A DNA stretch of 8,460 nt. Origin: Rhodospirillaceae bacterium (GTDB lineage Bacteria; Pseudomonadota; Alphaproteobacteria; SP197). Below, piece by piece: positions 1-6,163 of the stretch (the first letter of the stretch is position 1; every line of letters starts with the position of its first letter). The position numbers were made by a program, and so were the translations under genes. The notes under the pieces were generated by a model. The model searched no databases. It saw nothing but the letters and a program-made list of their open reading frames with translations, and was not told the DNA's origin. The stretch spans positions 1-8,460 of the forward strand of contig JABIUG010000256.1 in assembly GCA_018700655.1 (NCBI GenBank). Reading direction: 5' to 3'.

Positions 1-401
1 ACAACGGCGAGAGCAGGTTTCACGAATTCGGAAATCTGCAACGAAAACAAACCAAGAGAAATCCAGCGACGGGCACCCTTGATCTCCGACCCAATCAGGG
101 GCGTGACCACGAGCAACCCGATCGAAACAATCAGGATCAACACAGCAACCCGCCGGACCCCTTTGGGGCCCAGCAACGACATGGCGAACATGGCGACGAC
201 CGCCGGAACCAAAAATACGAAATGTTTCCGGACAAAGTGAAAGGCGTCCGCTCCAATCCGCTCAGCAACCGGCGGGCTGGCAGCCATGATCAACACCACG
301 CCGCAAAGCAGCAGTGCAATCAGGGCCGCCAGGGTCCATCGGTCGATGGTCCACCACCACCGCCCCAGAACGCTTCGGTCCGTTCGGGCAAAGGTTGTCA
401 T
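1..401 (-). CDS. ftsW: FtsW, septal peptidoglycan glycosyltransferase (5' part only)
   Basis: The first 133 residues of FtsW, a multi-pass SEDS-family protein that polymerises lipid II into glycan strands at the septum together with FtsI; the frame runs off the window at position 1. The cytoplasmic N-terminus reads FARTDRSVLGRWWWTIDRW (4-22), as in alphaproteobacterial FtsW. Hydrophobic spans follow at about 23-42, 60-78 and 84-103. Conserved family blocks are GSEIKGARRWISLG (104-117) and FSLQISEFVKPALAV (119-133), the latter being the SEDS loop that usually reads LQPSEFxK; here the Pro is Ile. The start is well fixed: the ATG at 401 is only two codons after an in-frame TAG (407-405). It lies 20 bp after the murD stop, with GGGAG (418-414) about 12 bases upstream. 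murD followed by ftsW is the normal dcw order, with murG expected next. Confidence 0.96.
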   Translation of the reverse strand, partial: MTTFARTDRSVLGRWWWTIDRWTLAALIALLLCGVVLIMAASPPVAERIGADAFHFVRKHFVFLVPAVVAMFAMSLLGPKGVRRVAVLILIVSIGLLVVTPLIGSEIKGARRWISLGLFSLQISEFVKPALAV

Positions 402-413
402 GCGCTACTGTGA

Positions 414-418
414 CTCCC
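414..418 (-). promoter_or_regulatory. Likely ftsW ribosome-binding site in the murD-ftsW gap
   Basis: GGGAG on the minus strand, 12 bases before the ftsW ATG and just after the murD stop. The spacing is longer than ideal. It is the only candidate in the 20-bp gap, which is also the longest non-coding stretch in the window; no hairpin or terminator is visible in it. Confidence 0.45.
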
Positions 419-421
419 GTC

Positions 422-706
422 TCAGGACTTTTTCTTGCCCGCGGCCTTTTTCTTAGCCGGAGCTTTCTTTGCAGCTGCCTTTTTGGGAGCAGCCTTCTTC
501 TTGGCTGGAGCCTTCTTGGCAGCGGCCTTCTTAGGGGCAGCCTTCTTCTTGGCTGGAGCCTTCTTGGCAGCAGCTTTCTTAGGAGCAGCCTTTTTGGCCG
601 GAGCCTTCTTGGCAGCAGCTTTCTTCGGAGCGGCCTTTTTGGCCGAGGTTTTCTTGGCGGCAGCCTTTTTGGGTGCAGCCTTTTTCTTTGCAGCGGGTTT
701 TTTCAT
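422..706 (-). CDS. Possible internal start: free histone H1-like Lys/Ala/Pro-rich protein nested in murD
   Basis: A 94-residue product in the same frame as murD, starting at the ATG 706-704 (codon 482) and using the murD stop. It contains 41 lysines and otherwise almost only Ala and Pro, with no acidic or aromatic residue. It opens MKKPAAKK, runs through five 15/16-residue repeats, and ends KAAGKKKS. Such composition is typical of bacterial H1-like DNA-binding proteins (Hc1-type and AlgP-type tails), which neutralise and compact DNA without a fixed fold. The site looks designed for initiation: AGAGGGG (720-714) lies seven bases upstream of the ATG, and the MKKPAA opening is a natural N-terminus for a free protein of this class. 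Against independence, no stop codon separates it from murD, so ribosomes translating murD also read it. Whether the free form exists cannot be decided from sequence. Confidence 0.5.
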   Translation of the reverse strand: MKKPAAKKKAAPKKAAAKKTSAKKAAPKKAAAKKAPAKKAAPKKAAAKKAPAKKKAAPKKAAAKKAPAKKKAAPKKAAAKKAPAKKKAAGKKKS

Positions 707-2149
707 ATCTTTTCCCCTCTTACCTTTCGCAAGTTGGTCTTCGGTTATGCTCTTGGCGGTCTCCGCGTCCCTACGCTTCTTTTCGTCGAGGACGAGGTCT
801 CTGAACCGGTTGCCCCGGTCTTCGAAATCGTTGAATTGGTCAAATGAGGCACAAGCCGGCGATAGCAGGACGACCGGCGCGGCGCGACGCTCGGTCAGGG
901 CCTGCTCAGCGGCAGCGGCAACGGCTTTTTCCATGTCACCGCAAACGGTGTATGGCACGCGCCCTTCCAGGGTCTGGGCAAAGGCGCCGGCCGCCTCGCC
1001 GATCAGAAAGACATGTGCCATGCGTGGGAAATGCGGTGAAAGCGTTGCAATTCCGCCTTCCTTGGCACGCCCGCCGGCGATCCAGTAAATGTTGTCGTAA
1101 CAGGCCAGGCCGCGCGAGGCAGCGGCCGCGTTGGTCGCCTTGCTGTCATTGATGAAGACGGCCTTGCCGATCCGCGCGACAACTTCCTGGCGATGGGCCA
1201 GGCCGCTAAAGGACTTGAACGCCTTGGCGACATCGCCACCCGAGAAACCGAGTGCCCGCACGGCCGCAAAGGCGGCGGCGGCATTCTGCCAGTTGTGAAC
1301 CCCAAGCAAGGACTTCACACGGTTAAGGTCAACAATCTCGGCGGGTTTCTTGGCGGTTTCGTCGATCAGGATGCCATCGCGTACATAGATGCCGCGTGCG
1401 ATACGGCGCTGGACCGACACAGGTATGGTCGAACGCCCGCGGCGTCCGCCAAGCTCCTGATGGATCCGGCGACAGACATCATCGTCAATCCCGATGACCG
1501 AGGTCTGCTTCGATTCGCGGCGCGCGAAGATCCGGGTCTTGGATGCAATGTAGTTCGAGAAATCACCGTGACGCTCGATGTGATCGGGCGAAACGTTGAG
1601 CAGAACCGCGACGTCACTGACCAGCGTGCGAATCAGATCGAGCTGGAAGGACGAAAGCTCCAGCACGTAGATGCCGTCATCTTCCATCGGATCGAGATCG
1701 AGCACGGGCGTGCCGATATTGCCGCCCAGCTGGACATTCAGACCGGCCTGCTCGAGCAGATGCGCAGTCAGTGCCGAAGTTGTTGATTTTCCGTTCGTTC
1801 CCGTCACTCCGACGACGCGGCCTTTCGGGCGCGAACGGGCGAAGAGCTCCATATCGCCAAGAATCTCAATCTTGGCCGTGAGCGCACGGGCTACCAGCGG
1901 ATGCGGTGCGGGATGGGTCAGTGGCACACCCGGGCTCAACACCAGCCCGCGGAAGCCTTCCCATTCGATCCGATAGAGGTCGTTAAGCGTGACGCCCAGT
2001 TCAGCGGCATGACGACGCCGTGCCGGATCATCGTCCCAGGCACTGACTTCCACACCACCGGCAGCCAGGGCCAGAGATGCAGATATGCCGGATCGCCCAA
2101 GACCGAAAACGGCCATGGAACTTCCAGCGTGACGCGAGAGATCGATCAT
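422..2149 (-). CDS. murD: MurD, UDP-MurNAc-Ala:D-Glu ligase, with a C-terminal histone H1-like tail
   Basis: A 575-residue open frame. Residues 1-453 are a complete cytoplasmic MurD, which adds D-glutamate to UDP-MurNAc-L-Ala. It has an N-terminal Rossmann fold with AVFGLGRSGIS (13-23), the ATP loop GVTGTNGKST (114-123), ELSSFQL (164-170), LNVSPDH (184-190), HNWQNAAAA (285-293), HRQE (319-322), NDSKATN (334-340) and the family's final block SPACASFDQFNDFEDRGNRF (430-449). Ordinary MurD proteins end just after this block, at roughly 440-470 residues. Here a charged linker (about 454-481) leads in frame into a 94-residue Lys/Ala/Pro repeat tail (482-575) resembling bacterial H1-like proteins. 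An internal ATG with its own Shine-Dalgarno opens the tail, so full-length and tail-only products are both possible. The start ATG 2149 lies four bases after the mraY stop, with GAGG (2160-2157) seven bases upstream. Ligase function looks intact; the tail's function is inferred only. Confidence 0.96.
   Translation of the reverse strand: MIDLSRHAGSSMAVFGLGRSGISASLALAAGGVEVSAWDDDPARRRHAAELGVTLNDLYRIEWEGFRGLVLSPGVPLTHPAPHPLVARALTAKIEILGDMELFARSRPKGRVVGVTGTNGKSTTSALTAHLLEQAGLNVQLGGNIGTPVLDLDPMEDDGIYVLELSSFQLDLIRTLVSDVAVLLNVSPDHIERHGDFSNYIASKTRIFARRESKQTSVIGIDDDVCRRIHQELGGRRGRSTIPVSVQRRIARGIYVRDGILIDETAKKPAEIVDLNRVKSLLGVHNWQNAAAAFAAVRALGFSGGDVAKAFKSFSGLAHRQEVVARIGKAVFINDSKATNAAAASRGLACYDNIYWIAGGRAKEGGIATLSPHFPRMAHVFLIGEAAGAFAQTLEGRVPYTVCGDMEKAVAAAAEQALTERRAAPVVLLSPACASFDQFNDFEDRGNRFRDLVLDEKKRRDAETAKSITEDQLAKGKRGKDMKKPAAKKKAAPKKAAAKKTSAKKAAPKKAAAKKAPAKKAAPKKAAAKKAPAKKKAAPKKAAAKKAPAKKKAAPKKAAAKKAPAKKKAAGKKKS
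449..682 (-). repeat. Five tandem 45/48-bp repeats encoding KAAPKKAAAKKAPAKK units
   Basis: The units are 682-635, 634-590, 589-545, 544-497 and 496-449 (48, 45, 45, 48 and 48 bp). Each encodes (K)AAPKKAAAKKAPAKK; the first unit has TS in place of AP near its end. Units 2 and 3 differ at 4 bases, units 3 and 4 at 3, and units 4 and 5 at 9. Every one of these differences is a synonymous third-position change. Length differences between units are whole codons (one extra Lys), so the frame is kept. Confidence 0.93.
707..720 (-). promoter_or_regulatory. Internal Shine-Dalgarno before the H1-like tail
   Basis: The minus strand reads AGAGGGGAAAAGAT and then ATG (706-704). AGAGGGG ends seven bases before the ATG, with the GAGG core nine bases away, which is good spacing. 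In the murD frame these bases encode KRGKD of the linker. The same AGAGGGG precedes mraY in this window. Confidence 0.55.
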
Positions 2150-2153
2150 CGCT

Positions 2154-3242
2154 CTACCTCAGTTTCAATGTGGCAAGACCGATCAGCGCCAACACGATCG
2201 CGATGATCCAGAAGCGGATCACGATCGTGGGCTCGGCCCAGCCCTTCTTTTCGAAGTGGTGATGGATCGGCGCCATGCGGAACACGCGGCGACCCGTAAG
2301 TTTGAACGAAATGACCTGGACGATCACCGAGACCGTCTCGAGCACAAACAGTCCACCGACAATGGCGAGCACCAGCTCGTGTTTGGTGACAACACTGATC
2401 ACGCCGAGTGCGGCGCCTGCAGCAAGGCTGCCGGTATCGCCCATGAAGACCATGGCCGGCGGCGCGTTGAACCAGAGGAATCCCAGACCGGCGCCAACCA
2501 TGGCTCCGCAGAACACCGCGAGTTCGCCAGCGCCGGCAACGGCCGGAAGCTGCAGGTACTCTGAATAGAGCGCATTGCCGCTGAGATAAGCTATGATGCC
2601 GAAGGTCATCGCGCAGATGATGATCGGCCCGATCGCCAACCCATCGAGACCATCGGTCAGGTTGACTGCGTTCGAGGCGCCAATAATCACAAAGGCTGCA
2701 AAGGCCAGGAAGAACCAGCCCAGATCGATCAACACATCCTTGAAGAAGGGCAGCGCCAGCGAGGTTCCCACCTCGGAACCCGAAAGCGTTGCGATTGCAA
2801 AGGCAGCTGCCAGTGCCATCACGGCCTCGATCAGCAACCTTGCCCGACTCGACAGGCCATTGCTCGAGCGGCGCGAGACCTTGAGATAATCGTCGGCCAG
2901 GCCCAAGGCGCCAAACCCGAGGGTCACAAACAGCACGACCCAGACGAACCCGTTGCCCAGATCGGCCCAAAGCAGGGTCGTCGCGGTCACCGCCGTCAGG
3001 ATCATCAGACCACCCATGGTCGGCGTTCCGGCCTTGGTGACGATGTGAGATTCCGGACCATCCTCGCGGATCGGCTGGCCATCGCCCTGGATCGATTTCA
3101 GCCAGACAATCATGCGACCGCCGAAGATCAGGCAGATCAGCAGGGCGGTCAGGATCGCACCGCCGGTCCGGAAGGTAATGAAGGCGAACAGCCGCAGGGC
3201 GCCGAATTCCTCGGAAAATGCAGGAAGCAGGTGATAGAGCAT
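2154..3242 (-). CDS. mraY: MraY, phospho-MurNAc-pentapeptide translocase
   Basis: A 362-residue polytopic inner-membrane enzyme that moves phospho-MurNAc-pentapeptide from UDP to undecaprenyl phosphate, making lipid I on the cytoplasmic face. About ten hydrophobic segments run from residue 20 to 360, matching the family topology. The diagnostic cytoplasmic motifs are present: KAGTPTMGG (70-78), ADDYLK with the Asp pair 117-118, NAVNLTDGLDGLA (191-203), FMGDTGSL (266-273) and MAPIHHHFEKKGW (323-335, the histidine motif). All key residues appear intact and the length is typical. The ATG at 3242 lies six bases after the murF stop. An AGAGGGG (3259-3253) inside the end of murF is the likely ribosome-binding site, with a rather long spacer of about 10 to 12 bases. 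The gene supplies the substrate that MurG, outside this window, converts to lipid II. Confidence 0.98.
   Translation of the reverse strand: MLYHLLPAFSEEFGALRLFAFITFRTGGAILTALLICLIFGGRMIVWLKSIQGDGQPIREDGPESHIVTKAGTPTMGGLMILTAVTATTLLWADLGNGFVWVVLFVTLGFGALGLADDYLKVSRRSSNGLSSRARLLIEAVMALAAAFAIATLSGSEVGTSLALPFFKDVLIDLGWFFLAFAAFVIIGASNAVNLTDGLDGLAIGPIIICAMTFGIIAYLSGNALYSEYLQLPAVAGAGELAVFCGAMVGAGLGFLWFNAPPAMVFMGDTGSLAAGAALGVISVVTKHELVLAIVGGLFVLETVSVIVQVISFKLTGRRVFRMAPIHHHFEKKGWAEPTIVIRFWIIAIVLALIGLATLKLR
2157..2160 (-). promoter_or_regulatory. murD ribosome-binding site
   Basis: GAGG on the minus strand, overlapping the last codons of mraY, seven bases before the murD ATG at 2149. It supports that start over any later ATG in the frame. 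Confidence 0.65.
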
Positions 3243-3248
3243 GGGCCG

Positions 3249-4673
3249 CTATCCCCTCTTTGCCGCACGCGCCGGGCGCGCGTGATCGAGCAAGGCCTCG
3301 ACAACCGTTTCCAGACCGATACGTCTTGAACCCTTGATCAGGACGACATCACCCGGCCGCACGACATCGCTCAGCAGCATCGCGATGGCGCGGGCATCGC
3401 CCGCCGCGCCGCCGCGGCGCAAGGGCGGGAGTTCGCCATAGAGCCGGTTCATCAACGGACCAACCGCAAACATGAGATCGACCTTGGCCGACATCAGGTC
3501 ACCGGCCAGGCCGGTATGTTCGGCGGTTTCGACGGCACCCAGCTCAAGCATATCGCCGAGCACCGCGATGCGCCTGCCACCGGCTCCAGGCGATGCAGCA
3601 GCCAGGACTTCCAGCGCCGCACGCACAGCAACGGGGCTGGCATTGTAGCTTTCGTCGTGGATCGTCGCAGTGCCGCCATCAAGCGCCAATACGTGCCGGC
3701 GGCCGCGTCCCAGCAGAGGCTCCAGCCCCGCCAATGCGTACGCAGCGGCTGCGACATCGCCGCCCAGATGATGCACGACGGCGAGAACACCGACACTGTT
3801 GATCGCCTGATGATGCCCGGAAAGCGCCAGGCGATAGCTGTGCAGCGCGCCATCGATCAATGCCGTGACTTTGCTGCCGTGTTCGTCGGGCGTCCATTTA
3901 ATCAGACGATGGTCACAGGCCTCAGCCGTACCGAATCGTTTGACCGAACCCGCCGGCGATGCCGCCGCACGTTCGGCCAGGGGTCCGGCGTGGCGGTTGT
4001 CGGCATTAATCAACGCGATGCCGCCGCCTTCGAGACCATGGAAGACATCAGCCTTCTCATGCGCGATCGCTTCTTCGTCTACAAAATTGCCGACATGGAC
4101 CGGTTCGACCGTGGTGATCAGAGCAACATGGGGACGCACCAAAGCGGCAAGCGGGCCGATTTCGCCCGGCGCATTGGTTCCGACCTCGAACACGCCGAAC
4201 TGCGTCGCCTTGGGCATGCGCGCCAGACTGAGGGGCGTCCCGACATGGTTGTTGAAGTTCTTGTCGCTGACATGGGTAAGACCCTGCTGCGAGAGAACAT
4301 GGCGCAAGGCATCCTTGGCACCGGTCTTGCCGACACTGCCGGTCACGGCGGCAACCCGGCCGTTGATCCGGCTGCGAGCAGCGCGTGCCAGATCGTCCAG
4401 ACCACGCGACGTGTCGACCACCAGCAAAAGGGGTTGTTGGGGTGTCACATCGTCAGGCCGGTGATCGACCATGGCCGCCGCAGCACCCTTCTCGAAGGCC
4501 TGATTGACGAACTGGTGACCATCGGACTGCTCTCCGTGGAGAGCGACGAACAGGTCACGGCTCTCGACCTGCCTGCTGTCGAACGCCACGCCTTCGGCCT
4601 CGAACGCCTCGGTGGTTTCTCCACCGGTAGCATCGGTCACGGTCTCATCGGTCCAGAGCGGGTCGCGGGTCAT
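3249..4673 (-). CDS. murF: MurF, UDP-MurNAc-tripeptide:D-Ala-D-Ala ligase
   Basis: A 474-residue cytoplasmic Mur ligase that attaches D-Ala-D-Ala to UDP-MurNAc-tripeptide, completing the pentapeptide MraY then uses. The N-terminal substrate domain has GVAFDSRQVESRDLFVALHG (28-47). The ATP loop is TGSVGKTGAKD at 111-121, followed by NFNNHVGTPLSL (139-150), EVGTNAPGEI (163-172) and HEKADVF (205-211). The C-terminal ligase domain has DESYNASP (340-347), LGDMLELG (372-379) and KGSR (447-450). The length is normal for the family. After the P-loop lysine the sequence reads TGAKD, where many family members have TxTKE, so one usual threonine is alanine here; this alone does not suggest inactivity. 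The ATG shares ATGA with the murE stop. The G-rich sequence before it is not a clear Shine-Dalgarno, so coupling to murE is likely. The C-terminal HARPARAAKRG is a basic, probably disordered end. Confidence 0.97.
   Translation of the reverse strand: MTRDPLWTDETVTDATGGETTEAFEAEGVAFDSRQVESRDLFVALHGEQSDGHQFVNQAFEKGAAAAMVDHRPDDVTPQQPLLLVVDTSRGLDDLARAARSRINGRVAAVTGSVGKTGAKDALRHVLSQQGLTHVSDKNFNNHVGTPLSLARMPKATQFGVFEVGTNAPGEIGPLAALVRPHVALITTVEPVHVGNFVDEEAIAHEKADVFHGLEGGGIALINADNRHAGPLAERAAASPAGSVKRFGTAEACDHRLIKWTPDEHGSKVTALIDGALHSYRLALSGHHQAINSVGVLAVVHHLGGDVAAAAYALAGLEPLLGRGRRHVLALDGGTATIHDESYNASPVAVRAALEVLAAASPGAGGRRIAVLGDMLELGAVETAEHTGLAGDLMSAKVDLMFAVGPLMNRLYGELPPLRRGGAAGDARAIAMLLSDVVRPGDVVLIKGSRRIGLETVVEALLDHARPARAAKRG
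3253..3259 (-). promoter_or_regulatory. mraY ribosome-binding site within murF
   Basis: AGAGGGG read on the minus strand, lying in the last codons of murF and ending ten bases before the mraY ATG (3242). The same heptamer precedes the internal ATG in murD at 706, so this sequence is probably a working ribosome-binding site in this organism. Confidence 0.6.
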
Positions 4674-6163
4674 GCCCCGCGCCCCAGATCTGCAAGGGCC
4701 CGACGCGCCTCTTGCGCATCGTCGAACGGCAAGGTGGTGTGACCCACGGTCTGCCCGGCTTCATGACCCTTGCCCGCAATCACCAGAAGATCCCCCGATC
4801 CCAATGATGCGATGGCATCGCGAATGGCTTGGCGGCGGTCACCGATTTCCAGCGCGCCGGGCGCTGCGGCCACGATCTCGCGGCGGACCGCGTCGGCATC
4901 TTCCGTACGTGGGTTGTCATCGGTGACATAGACGGTATCTGCGAGCCTTGTCGCGATCGCGCCCATGAGCGGGCGTTTGGCGCGGTCACGGTCGCCACCG
5001 CAGCCGAACACCACAACCAGCCGTCCGGCGACATCGCCACGCACGGCCTTGAGGACGTTTTCAAGAGCATCAGGCGTATGCGCGTAGTCAACGAAGATAC
5101 CCGCACCCTGGGGATGCCCCGGCACGGCTTCGAGGCGACCACGCACGCCGGTGAGCTCACCCGCCCTGGCGAGAACCGATTCGACGGAACAATCTTCAAC
5201 AGCAGCGACCATGCCGGCAGCACACAGCACGTTCATGGCCTGGAAACGGCCGGTGAGCGGCAGTTCGATGTCGATTTCGCGGTCGCCTGCCTTGATCGCA
5301 AGGTGCTGGTGACCGTTCGCCAGGCTTTTCCTGTCGAGCAGGCGCAGGTCGGTCCCGGCTTCGCCGTAGGAGCAGGCCGTCAGGCCACGACCACGGCAGC
5401 GTTCGGCAAGTTTGTCGAATTCCGGGATGTCGGCATTCAGCACCGCAGTACCGCCAGGCAGTACAAGGTCGAACAGGCGTGACTTGGCTTCAAGATAGGC
5501 TTCGACGCTTGGGTGATAATCGAAATGATCCTGGGTCAGGTTGGTGAACCCGGCCGCCTTCAGGCGCACACCATCAAGCCGACACTGATCGAGGCCGTGG
5601 CTGGAGGCTTCAATCGCAACCCGTTCGACACCGTGCTGTGCCAGATCACGCAGATGCTGGTGCAGGGTCACAGGGTCCGGCGTGGTGCGGGCAAGCAGCG
5701 CTGGGGCCTGATCACCGACCACGCCCAGGGTTCCCATGGTCGCGGCTGATTCGCCCAGAGCCGCCCAGAACTGGCGACAGAATTCGGCGACCGAACTTTT
5801 GCCATTGGTCCCGGTTACTGCGATCGCCGTGCGTGGCTGCTGTTCGAAGAAACGTGCACAGATAAGGGCAAAGCTGCGCCGTGCCTGTGGCGCGCCAACC
5901 AGGGTTGCGCTGCCAACATCGGCTTCTTGGATTCCGGCCTCATCGGTCAGCACGGCAATGCTTCCCCTGGCGAGCGCGTCGGCGATAAACCCGCGACCAT
6001 CGGTCTGGCTCCCCGTCAACGCGGCAAAGAGATACCCCTTGTCGCAGTCGCGCGAATCGGCAGACAACCCGAGGATGTCGATATCCTGTGGGCCGCGCAC
6101 CACGTGCGCATCGGCGCCGTCAACGAGCACTGAAAGCTGCAAGGATTGCCTCCAGTTGTTCAT
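4670..6163 (-). CDS. murE: MurE, UDP-MurNAc-Ala-Glu:meso-diaminopimelate ligase
   Basis: A cytoplasmic ATP-dependent Mur ligase of 497 residues that adds the third amino acid of the peptidoglycan stem peptide. Numbered from the ATG at 6163: the ATP loop VTGTNGKSS is at 116-124, TTPDP at 160-164 and EASSHGL at 185-191 contact the UDP-sugar substrate, and LTQDHFDYH is at 209-217. DYAHTPDAL is at 359-367, GCGGDRDRAKRP at 387-398, DDNPRTED at 415-422 and GKGHE at 464-468. DNPR is the family signature for meso-diaminopimelate rather than lysine. The start is uncertain. ATG 6163 has GAAGG eight bases upstream and overlaps ftsI by 44 bp. A TTG at 6142 has a stronger GGAGG six bases upstream and gives an N-terminus (M)QLSVLV that matches the family's usual M-x-LS-x-L opening. 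The frame stays open upstream to 6409, but that extension lies inside ftsI and has no MurE similarity. The stop overlaps murF as ATGA. Confidence 0.97.
   Translation of the reverse strand: MNNWRQSLQLSVLVDGADAHVVRGPQDIDILGLSADSRDCDKGYLFAALTGSQTDGRGFIADALARGSIAVLTDEAGIQEADVGSATLVGAPQARRSFALICARFFEQQPRTAIAVTGTNGKSSVAEFCRQFWAALGESAATMGTLGVVGDQAPALLARTTPDPVTLHQHLRDLAQHGVERVAIEASSHGLDQCRLDGVRLKAAGFTNLTQDHFDYHPSVEAYLEAKSRLFDLVLPGGTAVLNADIPEFDKLAERCRGRGLTACSYGEAGTDLRLLDRKSLANGHQHLAIKAGDREIDIELPLTGRFQAMNVLCAAGMVAAVEDCSVESVLARAGELTGVRGRLEAVPGHPQGAGIFVDYAHTPDALENVLKAVRGDVAGRLVVVFGCGGDRDRAKRPLMGAIATRLADTVYVTDDNPRTEDADAVRREIVAAAPGALEIGDRRQAIRDAIASLGSGDLLVIAGKGHEAGQTVGHTTLPFDDAQEARRALADLGRGA

Noticed and set aside
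425..436. AAG AAA AAG near the murD stop as a possible -1 frameshift slippery site
   Set aside because: The base before AAA AAG is G, so it is not the full A AAA AAG heptamer. No stimulatory hairpin is evident and the sequence follows simply from consecutive Lys codons.
449..682. Tandem repeat array as a possible CRISPR or intergenic satellite
   Set aside because: The units are contiguous with no unique spacers, differ by whole codons and lie inside an open reading frame, so this is a coding repeat.
422..720. T-rich runs on the plus strand as possible rho-independent terminators
   Set aside because: The T-runs are antisense Lys codons (AAA/AAG) and no GC-rich hairpin directly precedes them. 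The genes run on the minus strand, where the runs are A-rich.
314..1088. Plus-strand frames with hydrophobic repeats (AAFLAGAFF, LLGSSFL types) that could suggest a membrane protein
   Set aside because: These are the reverse complement of the Lys/Ala/Pro repeats: Lys codons read backwards give Phe and Leu. The sense strand has the MurD motifs and the synonymous-only variation pattern, which the antisense frames lack.
2146..2970. Minus-strand 274-codon frame overlapping mraY
   Set aside because: It is an out-of-frame reading of mraY, Arg/Gly/Cys-rich and without membrane segments. The mraY frame has all MraY signature motifs.
3516..4742. Plus-strand open frame (408 codons) antisense to murF
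   Set aside because: It mirrors the murF codon structure, has no family motif and no good ribosome-binding context, so it is a shadow of the GC-rich gene.
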